64,000 nt of DNA from Posidonia oceanica. Lineage: Eukaryota; Streptophyta; Magnoliopsida; Alismatales; Posidoniaceae. The position numbers and the translations under genes are program-made. The notes beneath the pieces are model-generated. The model made no database searches, was not told where the DNA came from, and was given only the letters and a program-made list of their open reading frames with translations. The first letter of the stretch is position 1. Each line of letters starts with the position of its first letter. Shown in pieces: positions 55,101-64,000 of the stretch. The DNA lies in assembly GCA_037176725.1 (NCBI GenBank), contig JAZBRS010000020.1, forward strand, positions 57,378,001 to 57,442,000, written 5' to 3'.

Positions 55101-55570
55101 AGCAAGCAAACGGGACTCCGTCCACCTGGAGCAGAGTCGCACAAAGGAAAAGGCTTGTCCCCGCTCGAGGAAGCAAGCAAGCTTGTCCTCGCCCGAAGAA
55201 GCAAGCAAACGGGACTCCGTCTGCCGGGAGCGGAGTCGCGCAAAGGCAAAGGCTTGTCCTCGCCCAAGGAAACAAGCAGGCTTGTCCTCGCCCAAGGAAG
55301 CAGATGGGACTCCGTCCGCCTGGATCGGAGTCGTGCAAAGGCAAAGGCTTGTTCTCGCCCGAGGAAGCAAGCTAACGGGACTCCGTCTGCCCAGAGCGGA
55401 GTCGCGCAAAGGCAAAGGCTTGTCCTCGCCCGAGGAAGCAAGCAAACAACACTTCGTCCACCTGGAGCAGAGTCGCACAAAGGAAAAGGCTTGTCTTCGT
55501 CCGAGGAAGCAAGCAAACAGGACTCCGTCCGCCCGGTGCAGAGTCGTGCAAAGGAAAAGGCTAGCTGGTA
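52200..55570. repeat. 3.4-kb minisatellite with about 103-bp higher-order period
   Basis: The basic word is CTCGACCGAGGAAGCAAGCA, alternating with GACTCCGGGAGAGTCACGCA and GGAAAGACAAAGGCTCGCC. In 52640-54000 composite units repeat every 103 bp, so the frame rotates and the same peptide appears in successive frames. From about 54090 a variant with TTGTCCTCGCC, GGACTCCGTCCGCC and GGAGTCGCGCAAAGG dominates. After a stretch of the first type (54590-55080) it returns at 55080-55560. Open frames of up to about 260 codons on either strand are artefacts. Confidence 0.92.
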
Positions 55571-57740
55571 AGTACGCGGACTTACCGACCAAAAGAAAAA
55601 AAAGGAGTGATACCATAGGGCAGCTAAAAAGATGCCCCTGGTATCGGGAAGGGATACCAGGGGACAGCCAAAGCGCCCTTGGCATCGAAAAAATGGAGAA
55701 TGCAGACAAAATTGACGTGTTTGCCAATCGAGTAGTTAGGGGTACCAACCCGATGCAGACATTTTGACGGGTGTTAACCGAGCAGTTAGGGCTGCCAGCC
55801 CGAATGAAGATCCGACTGCTCTACTTGATTTGATAGCATTGGTCTACAGAGATTCTGGCATCTGGATGAAATGCAGGGGAAAACAGGACATGCAACTGCG
55901 ATAGTGCCCTAACTTGTTCGGGCTCTCTTTGACCTCCTGGTATCAAGGAATAGAGGTGCGCCAAGTGGGATCTCGTTGATGGATCAGAGTCCCTGCAGCT
56001 CAGTCACATACTCAGCGGTGCACCCTGAGCCTTTTGCAGTCGCGATGTCCGTCGACTGCACTCCATGGCGCATCAAGTTGGCCAGCTCTGTTGTGGCAGC
56101 AGGTGAACTGAGAGGATAGATGCTAAAGAGAATGCTGGGACCCATCGCGGTGGGTGTGCAATGGTCTCAAAGCGGGCATGCGATGTAGCGTCATGGGGTG
56201 ACAAACGATGGACATGTCGGTCATCAAGGACCACCCAACGCGGTGGGCGGCAAAATTTGAAAAAGCGCGGAGCCTTTGAGCGAGGTTAGGCAAAAAGTGC
56301 TCGTCCTTGACTCCGATTTTCGAAAACAGGGAGAAGGGGAAGATAGATTATTATAGCATTTATGTTTTTGGTGGCTTCGGATTTAAGGTAGCTGATTGGT
56401 GAGAGGATTTAAGGTAACATTTTCTGACTCAGGAGATTCTCGATCCTCGAGCTACGCCATGTCGACTTGTGGTTGGTGGCTCTCATTCTCATTTTTAGTT
56501 CTCAACTTTGCAAAACATTGTCTTTGGCTGCATGTGGGTAGCAGAAGCGTTAGATGTAGCTTCACAGCCTCTGTCTTAAATCTTCGGGGACCGATTGCCG
56601 CTTTTGACGCTCTCGGGTTGATTTTTCTTTTCCCCTCTTGAGTGACCAAAGTTGCATCTAGTCTATCGGGGAGGTAGAATTGTTGTTTGCACAAGGGATT
56701 GGAGCGTGCTGCTTCGCTCGGAGGGTGGGGCCAAGTCCTCCGAATAATGTTTCCCGTGCAGTTGGCAATGTGGTGCTTGGAGTTGAAAGTTGAGGGGGCT
56801 TCGATGCTTGCCCGAGTCACTCCTCTCATGGGCGTCTTCTTTCTTCAACTTCTTTCTTCATTTTTTCTTTTCTGCCCAGCATGCATATCTTGTCTTCATT
56901 TTTTTTTTGCTCACATGATCTCAATTCTTTTGGATATGCATGTCTTCGCCCTCTTGGAATAGTGGTCCCTGGTGAGGAGTTAAGAGTTCGGCTAGTCGGC
57001 GCACACCCTCAGCTTCTGCTATGTGAACTGGCAGCCTTTGGCTATGCTCTGCTCTACTTTGGTCCTCTCCATGTCTGGTGGACTCACTTGATTGGATTGA
57101 CCTCGCTTTTGGAGCTTTGCGCTCAGCGAGATACTCTATTCTGCTCTAAGTCTCACTCTGTCGCCACATGCTATGAGATGGCACTGCTCGGGTGAGTTTT
57201 GCCTGAGATGGTTGATGCTTGACATCCTCTCGGCACTGCTTGTTGTCCAAAGTTGGGTTTTGGATTATGCAAAAAAAAAAATTGGGTTTTTACACGTTTT
57301 AAAAAGGGAACAAGCATATTTTTGGGGTTTTTCATGAGTTTTGTATTTTTTATGATTTTTTGGGTTTAGGAAAACATAAAAAGGGAAAACCAACAGAAAG
57401 TGAAAACATGTTTTTGTTGTTTTTGTATATTTTGATTTTTTGTGTTTTCGGTGTTTTCCAGGATGTAGGAAATAATGTGTGCATGCGAGAAATGAGAATG
57501 CAGGTTTTTGGGTTTTTGATGATTTTATAATTTTTATGGTTTTTGATAATGCAGGAAAATGCAAAAGACAAAACAAAACCGTAAGTATGAATGATAATGC
57601 ATGCAAAAGAAAAAGATAAGGTAAGAGGTACTTACTTGTCAGCAACCTCAAGATGGAGGTGTTGGGCCTGCTCCCGTGCTACTGGTGCTGCCCTGGCGTC
57701 TCTAGCCACGTACTCCCTTATCCTGGCATAGCCATTCTGA

Positions 57741-60431
57741 CTAATCCAAGGAAACGGGAAGCTCAAGATGTGGGACAACAAAGGGGGCTGGAACGAGTCC
57801 GATGGGACCAGAAGGGTCCGTCGGGGGAGAAACAGAGTCGGGAGCGATGAGATTGATCCCCGAGGTTCTGGCGTCAATGAGATCCTGAATGATGTCCCAG
57901 AGGGTACGGCAGCCATCCATCAAGTGCCCCGTGGCTCGATGGTAGTGGCAGTACGTACTTGCATCATACCACTGTGGAAGTGGGTCTGGCAGCGGGTGAG
58001 CCTCCGAGAGCCTAAGAAGTGACGCAACCCGAGAAAAGACGACGCTTAGCAGTTCACAAAGTGGGGTGAAGTCGCGACGGCCTTGTCTTTGTCTCAGTTG
58101 CGGTCCCCGCCGGGCTAGTGCAATGTGATGCGCTGGCTCGACGGGAGGAGAATCAAGAGAAGGCTCGAGAGGGGGGCAGGAAGCGAAGGCAAGAAGGGGA
58201 GGCAATGCAGGAGTGGGGATCTCGATTGTTCTAGTGTCAATGAGATCCTGAACCGCATCCCACAAGGTGAAGCATTTGTTCGTTGAGTGTCCGCTGGCTC
58301 AATGAAACTTGCAGAACATGTTCGTCTTATACCACCACGGAAGAGGATCCAGTGGTGGACGAACCTCAGGGAGTGCCAAGAGATGGGCAACCTTGGGGAA
58401 GAAAGAGCTGAGTGATTGGCACAAGTGAGAAAAGTCAGAAGGCTGGCGTCGGGCATGTTTCCATTCCTGCTGCGGCTCCTGAGGAGTAGGAAACGAGGGC
58501 GCAGGGTGGCTAGGGGGCACGAACGGAGCAGGTGCCGAAGGTGCGGGTGCAGAAGTTGCAAGAGTAGGTAGCTGGCTCTTCATGGCCTGAGCTAGGGCCT
58601 GCATTTCTTGAGCCAGCTGAGAGAAGGATTGGACCTGCTCAGTTAGGGTGGCTAAGATAGTGGAGTCAACGGTTGCAGGAAATGCAAGAGACTCTGGGAC
58701 AGACGAGGCCGGGTTAGGTTGAGCTACAAAAGGCGGAATGATAGGAGAACCTGAGGAAGTAGAGGTAAATGCCTCAGCACGAGGACCCAGAGCTAGACTC
58801 AAAGGGAACAAAGACAAAGCCGATAGTGAATGCGAAACTGAAATGAGTGGGGGCGGTGACATCCTAGCATGAGATATCACGGACGATCTTCGAGGCAGGG
58901 GAGCAGACTGGCCAGACAAAGGGATGACAGCTGAGGGTGCAGAAGACATGGTTGAGGAACAAGGAGGCTAGCCCACAGACAGAGGAGACACCTAATAGCT
59001 CAGTCCATCGGTGCCGAGAGAAATGGGGGCTGACCTTGTGCCTCAGCATGAGGTGCCACAGGTAAAGAAGGGACAAAGGCCACTCGACCAGAGTGTTAGG
59101 ATCGAGTGGCTACTCTAGATGGGGGGTGAATAGAGTATTTAAAGTTTATAAGGAATTTAAACAATTTTAAACATACAATGAGAAATATATGATCTCAAAT
59201 AAGCAATTTGAATATTGAATTATAACAAGCACAGAAGGAGATAAGAGACAATGAGATATGACACAATCAATATATAGTGGTTCAGCCAACCTGGCCTAGT
59301 CCACTCCCAGATCCCCTCTGGAGTTCCTATAATCTTATCAACGTAAATACACTTACTTGATGAAGATAAAAGCTTCCTCTGCAAAACCCGCAGAGCCCTT
59401 CTCACAGCTAGAGAAGTATCCTCCTTGATTACAGTAGTCTTACAAGTAGTATCTCTTTTGATCTCCCAACAGAATTATCACAAGGATTCTCTTTTTGGCT
59501 AACTTGGGAGTATTCTCACTAAATAGGATCTTTTAGCTTAGCAAATGGGTAGTATAAGATAATATAAGTGTTGGTGTCTCTTAGGGGGTCCTTGGGGGTC
59601 CTATTTATAGGTATAGCAAGACCCATAGCTGTGTCTAACGGATAGCTCAACGGATATAAACAACTAGTATAAACAGTATACCGAAATCAATTGGTCAACC
59701 GAAAATCTCCAACGTTCGACTAAATTGGTATTCCGGTTTTAAACTGTGTTCTGATATTAATCTTAGCTGTAGATTACACTAGCGGTGTACCGGTGGGATT
59801 CGGTGGTTTAGACACTTTCTAGATTTCGGTATTCCGATATAGATTGGTATTCCATTTTGGCTCAACGATCATATTTAAATGAATATTTCACTGTAGCCCT
59901 TTATCCCTGGAAAATGGTATACCGGTGAGAATCGATTTTCTGTTTCTGACCTAACTTCTAAACCTTTAGGATTTTCTAAGTGATTTCCTTTGGTTTAAGT
60001 ATGGATATTTTTGGGATGTCTTGGGAGATCTTTTTACATCCTTTCTTAGAGTACAATAATGAAGAAAAATTTGCATAAAATTATTACAACATGAATGATA
60101 TTGTCTTGATCTTTCTTCTTGTCATCATGTAGTCCCTGATGTAGAATTCTCTTCTGCATTCCATGCTTTACTTGGTATTCTTCAAGGATTGACTTTCCTT
60201 AGATATTCCATCTATCTTAAAATCAACTGAAGAGTATTTCCTCAAGTAATATCATTAGTTTCATTTGTTATCATCAAAATTAAATATATCACAGATATTT
60301 TTCAACACAGGGAGCGCTCCCAGAGGAGGTGCATGGGGGATGGGGTGGATGCCGGCCGGAAGAAAAGGGGGAGACTGACTATCAACCCTAGAATCCGCGG
60401 GAGGCGATGAGCCAAAGGATGGATCCCCCAT
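57741..60431 (-). pseudogene. gag: Gag of body 2 with tandem knuckle units, split by a solo LTR
   Basis: The likely start is ATG at 60431 (MGDPSFGSSPPADSR). Coding continues to 60308, is interrupted by the copia-type solo LTR (59094-60307), and resumes in frame at 59093 (RVAFVPSLPVAPHAEAQG) before a TGA at about 58995. A Ser/Ala/Pro-rich stretch follows (58949-58300). Two homologous units come next. Unit 1 has LCQSLSSFFPKVAHLL, PLPWWYKTNMFCKFH, an in-frame TGA at 58299-58301, GHSTNKCFTLWDAVQDLID. Unit 2 has FTPLCELLSVVFSRVASLL, PLPQWYDASTYCHYHRATGH, CRTLWDIIQDLIDARTS. Each carries CX2H...GHxxxxC, the Tat gag knuckle. The frame ends at 57741; an alternative frame reaches 57632. Leader and primer site are intact upstream. 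Confidence 0.78.
59094..60307 (-). mobile_element. Copia-type solo LTR
   Basis: On the minus strand it begins TGTTGAAAAATATCTGTG and ends GATCCTAACA. Flanking repeats are CAGAG (59089-59093) and CAGGG (60308-60312), one mismatch. The terminal sequences, including TTTTGATGATAACAAA near the start and a CACTCGATCCTAACA end, resemble those of plant Ty1/copia (Tork-like) LTRs. TATAAATA on the minus strand at 59609-59602 is a plausible promoter. No internal region is present. Gag coding reads in frame across the site if the insertion and one target copy are ignored. Confidence 0.75.
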
Positions 60432-61610
60432 GGTAATGGATAGGATCCAGACAGGCAAACAGGGAACAGGACAGTCAGAAACTGTATGCCAGGATACAGA
60501 GCAGAAGCGACCCAAGAGCGCACAATCGGGCGCGACTCGAGACCTGCGGAAAACAAGCAAAGCAATTAGATAGTTGCAAAGTTATTTAGCTGTGGCATGA
60601 ATGGCACACATGCAAATAAATGCCCTAGTATGCGCTCTCTCACCATGCATGTCCTGAGTAGGCAGCCTACTCGGACTCACTCATGGGTATGGGTTTATTA
60701 ACTCAAGGTCAGAAAAGAAGGTCCCCGTCTAAACCCTGACCAAAGCTCAGGTATAACGAGGTGGTGTGTTAGGAGCCTCGACCCTACCGAAGCATGGACT
60801 GTACCCTTTACTAACACTGACACGACCCCAGACAAGGGGGGGCAGATTGACCTGCTTGCCCTATGCCAAAGTAATGGGACAAAAGACTAGAACTGTCCTT
60901 CTCAGACTAAGTGGGAAGACTCAGGGATGAGAAGATGTATGCTCTCTAAAATGAACAATCATGCAAAGATGCTTTAAAGTGTTTTACTTGCATTTTATTT
61001 AACCAAAGGGGAAAAATTGCAAGTTTTGGCTCTAGTTGTGCTTAAAATTTAAAGTTTGGCTTTATTGTTGCTTTTAAATTAAGCCAAAGGGGAGCAAACA
61101 TGTTTCTAATATCCTAGGCATGGCATATGCATGAAGGGGAAAGAAACAGAAAGTCATGGCATGCAAACAACCATATACCAAGGCAAAAGACAAATGCATG
61201 AAGGGGAAAGAAACAAAAAGTCATGGCATGCAAACAACCATATACCAAGGCAAAAGGCATGTGCATGGCATGTGCTGGTGTTGTGGACATGATGGTGAAA
61301 AGAAAGCACTCATCATATCAAAAGGCAAGAATACATGGCATGTGCATGTGTGGTGGCATAGCAATTGTGTAAAACAAAGCATTCACCACCCAAAAGGCAT
61401 GTATTATTGCGCCAAGTAAGTATTTAGGCATGTATAATGCATGAAATAAAACAAGTAAGGACAAGTAAGCAATAAAGCATGTAAAGACAGAGCAAGCAAT
61501 AAAGCATGTAAAGATAGAGCAAGCAATAAAGCATGGAAACAGGCAAAAGGCAAGCAAAATGCAAAATCCAAGCGAGCGAGAAAGCCAAAACAAAAGCCGG
61601 AGTCTAGAAT
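60432..61610 (-). other. Leader of body 2
   Basis: Untranslated region between the primer site and the gag start. It contains a perfect-looking tandem duplication of about 63 bp (61135-61260, GCATGAAGGGGAAAGAAACA units) and short GCAATAAAGCATG repeats at 61460-61545. No domain is visible. Confidence 0.6.
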
Positions 61611-61628
61611 CCCCAGCGGAGTCGCCAC
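61611..61628 (-). promoter_or_regulatory. Primer-binding site of body 2
   Basis: The minus strand reads GTGGCGACTCCGCTGGGG immediately after the LTR end CTACA. This is the well-preserved Tat/Ogre-type primer site and fixes the 5' LTR boundary at 61629. Confidence 0.85.
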
Positions 61629-62934
61629 TGTAGCTATCCGTCAAATCAGCACGTCCATGCGCGCTGCTAGAGCTCGCGTGCACCGACCGATGAGAGGCCG
61701 CTGATAGCAGGTGGATCCGAGGAAGGAAATTCGACTCGAAAACACCATAAAAGGGTAGAAAAACAAAGATAAAGTAAATTTGAAGTTACCACCTAGTCTA
61801 TTAAATCGAAAGACGAGGAAAACCAAGGAAAGACATGAAAACATGCGAAGGGTGCAATACTATGCGAAATAAATGACTCGTGCCTAGGATAAGGGCATAA
61901 TGGTCATTGCGGGCCAAGAGAAAGGGTAAGGACTCCTGTTACGCACGGGAAAGGTGTTAGGCACCCCCGATACACCCAGAATCGGTCTTTCTAGGCTTCT
62001 CGCTCACATATACAGGAATGTCGGCAAATGCTTGCCTTTACTGTACACCCGAGGGGTGAGGGATGTTATGCCATGCTATGAATGCTTAATTACATGCTCA
62101 AATGTATACTCAAGATGCCATGATGTGTGATGGAAATTAAACGTGCAATCTATATACTCAGCAACGCTGCCAGTGTTCTGAATCGGGCGTGCCCTGGTTC
62201 ATAAGAACTCCAGACAGTAAGCATCACTGCCCTAGATGCAATGCAGGCGAGAAACAAAACGTCGGAGGAAAACCATGCAATGCAAGGATGCGGCATGCAA
62301 AGGGAAACAAAACAGAAGTAGAAAACCATACATTGCAAGGATGCGGCAAGCAAAGGGAAATGAGGCAGAGGCGATAAAGCCTAATCTACATGCTCGCGAA
62401 GACAGATCGAGAAAACAAAGTATGTAATGCAAGTTATAAAGCAATGAATGATATGCAGTGACTCAAATGGGCATAACTTGATGATCTGATGCTTGATCTG
62501 AATAAACTTAGGTTGGAATGAAAGATCATTCAACCAAGAAGATCTAGATGATTAGATCATGAAGATCCAATGGCCTGATCAAAAGTTATTCAGAGATCAA
62601 GCCAGATAGATCAAGAACCAAATGAAACCCATTGATGCAATGGAAATCAAACTGGGTTTAAGGCTCTAAATGCAATATGCCCATGTATGCATGCAATGCA
62701 ATAAGGTTCTACATGCAATAAAACCAATGATGCTGGGAAAAGTGCAAGGGACAACATGCAGTGTCATGAAAGTGCAATGCATGCAACAGTTCAAATATTG
62801 GACTAACATACAATAAAAGTAAACTGTTGGACCTAATTGCAATGTCATGAAAAGATGCAATGCAATATAGTTACAGTGCGATAAAAACTAATGATGCAAT
62901 ATAGTAAACAAGCATGGGCAAAATGCAACATCAG

Positions 62935-63425
62935 TTAAAAGAATGCATGCAACAGTTTAAAGATTGGACTTACATGCAATAAAAATAAACTACTGGACCT
63001 AACTGTAATATTGGAAAAAATGCCATGCATGCAACTATTGGACCTACATGCAATATGGGAAACATGCTGGACTTGTATGCAATGCAGAAAAATATGAATG
63101 CATGCAACATTTTAAATTTTGGACTTATATGCAATTAAAACAAACTGTTGGATTTAATTGCAATGCAGAATAAATATGAATGCATGCAACAGTTTAAAAT
63201 TAGGACTTACATGTAATAAAAATAAACTGTTGGATGTAATTGCAATGCAGAATAAATATGAATGCATGCAACAGTTTAAAATTTGGACTAACATGCAATA
63301 AAAGTAAACTGTTGGATTTAATAGCAAATGCAGAAAAATATGAAAGCATGCAACAGTTTAAAATTAGGACTTACATGCAATAAAAATAAACTGTTGGATT
63401 TAATTTCAATGCAATATGGTTCTTA
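62935..63425. repeat. 82-bp tandem repeat in right LTR
   Basis: Same units and phase as 41755-42240 (TGAATGCATGCAACAG, GGACTTACATGCAATAAAA). Confidence 0.85.
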
Positions 63426-63529
63426 AATGAAATTAAATGAAAATTGAATGCATGCTGAACCTACATGCAAATAAACTAAATTATAGGGTTTAAATGCAAT
63501 ATGGTTTAAAAATCAAAAATTTAAATAAC

Positions 63530-64000
63530 CACAGTGAACTTCAACGCCCAATCTAGCTATGCAAACGAAATCAAAACAAAGAACTACTGACATGGCAAGC
63601 TAGAGCATATATCCAGGTACAAATCCAAGCAATTAAATTCCTAGATGGGTGCATGGGAAGGTACGAAATCTAGGCTTGAAACTCGGCCTGGACTACCTAA
63701 TATGCGTGTGGAATATGCGCACCAAGTTGGCAGCCCAAACAGCGAACTTTGGCGGTCGATTTCGCTATGCAAATGGAATCAAAACATGCAACTGACGATA
63801 TGACGAGCTAGAGTAAACATCTAGGAACAAAATCATGCAATTAGATTCCTAAATGGGTGCATGGAAAGGTGCGAAACCTTGGCTCAAAACTCGGCCTGAA
63901 CTACCCAATATGCGCATGGAACACGCGCACCAAGTAGACAATCCAAATAGCGAACTTCGGTGGTCGATTTCGCTATGCAAATGGCTATGAAATATGAAAC
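63530..64000. repeat. 208-bp tandem repeat in right LTR
   Basis: GCGCACCAAGT begins at 63717 and 63925, and the intervening CGAACTTTGGCGGTCGATTT and GGGTGCATGGAAAGGTGCG words recur. The equivalent in the middle LTR spans 42355-42533 and 48828-49180 around the Athila-like insertion. Confidence 0.7.

Larger units (their letters stand above)
50699..57631 (-). mobile_element. Body 2, non-coding region between gag and 3' LTR
   Basis: Seven kilobases without a recognised domain. 50699-52200 and 55600-57630 align with body 1 (6169-8839, 32650-33660). The minisatellite block 52200-55570 is absent from body 1. No protease, RT, RNase H or integrase is present, so the element depended on a partner. Confidence 0.7.
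61629..64000 (-). mobile_element. 5' LTR of body 2, cut by right window edge
   Basis: On the minus strand it ends ...GGATAGCTACA at 61629. It is uninterrupted, and 61790-64000 is nearly identical to the split middle LTR, so it provides the empty sites for the solo LTR (near 62890) and for the Athila-like element (near 63716). It contains an internal GGTGTTAGGCACCCC region, the 82-bp array (62935-63425) and the beginning of a 208-bp repeat. Its 5' start lies beyond the window. Confidence 0.82.

Noticed and set aside
52400..55770. Long open frames on both strands (for example 53513-54295 and 53370-54158)
   Set aside because: They are translations of the 103-bp minisatellite; the same peptide recurs in shifting frames.

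Overview
The window is plant nuclear DNA made almost entirely of transposable elements. I see no intact host gene, rRNA, tRNA or CRISPR array. The evidence for a plant is Ty3/gypsy Tat-lineage retroelements (long LTRs, GTGGCGACTCCGCTGGGG-type primer sites, dual RNase H), an Athila-like short element, Ty1/copia remnants and plant mobile domain (PMD) coding regions. The species cannot be told from the sequence. Every coding region found is broken by stops or frameshifts, so the locus looks like old, silenced heterochromatin.

The backbone is a minus-strand array of Tat-type, non-autonomous elements. From right to left it reads: LTR (64000+ to 61629), primer site, body 2 (61628-50699, gag-like only), LTR (50698-34572), body 1 (34571-32650 plus 8839-6169, gag-like only) and LTR (6168-3455). 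The middle LTR serves both bodies. To the left lie a 230-bp copia integrase fragment (3225-3454) and another partial Tat LTR (1-3224).

Four younger insertions interrupt this backbone. (i) A 23.8-kb plus-strand Tat element occupies 8845-32644, has TSD TCGGA and sits in body 1. (ii) A 5.9-kb solo LTR occupies 35852-41717, has TSD GCAAT and sits in the middle LTR. (iii) A 6.3-kb Athila-like non-autonomous element occupies 42539-48822, has TSD AATAT/AATAC and sits in the same LTR. (iv) A 1.2-kb copia-type solo LTR occupies 59094-60307 and sits in the gag of body 2. Paralogous uninterrupted copies elsewhere in the window act as empty-site controls for (i), (ii) and (iii).

The 23.8-kb element is the most informative unit. 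Its plus strand holds gag, two tandem aspartic-protease domains, RT, RNase H, a second (archaeal-type) RNase H and integrase in one decayed reading frame (11787-19187). Downstream, on the opposite strand, are three decayed gene-like units. One (25763-23092) has eight phase-0 exons with GT-AG introns and encodes a PMD plus coiled coil; a second (22264-20925) is another PMD gene; the third (26757-26144) is a paralogous fragment of the second. Tandem-repeat blocks with 44-bp and about 31-bp units follow, then the polypurine tract and the 3' LTR.

The most unusual signal is a family of 28-nt (29-nt in one minus-strand LTR) inverted-repeat modules, GTT-NNN-CGC / 10-11 variable nt / GCG-NNN-AAC. About 40 copies occur, usually abutted in groups of two to four, and only in non-coding parts of the 23.8-kb element and of the LTR at 3455-6168.
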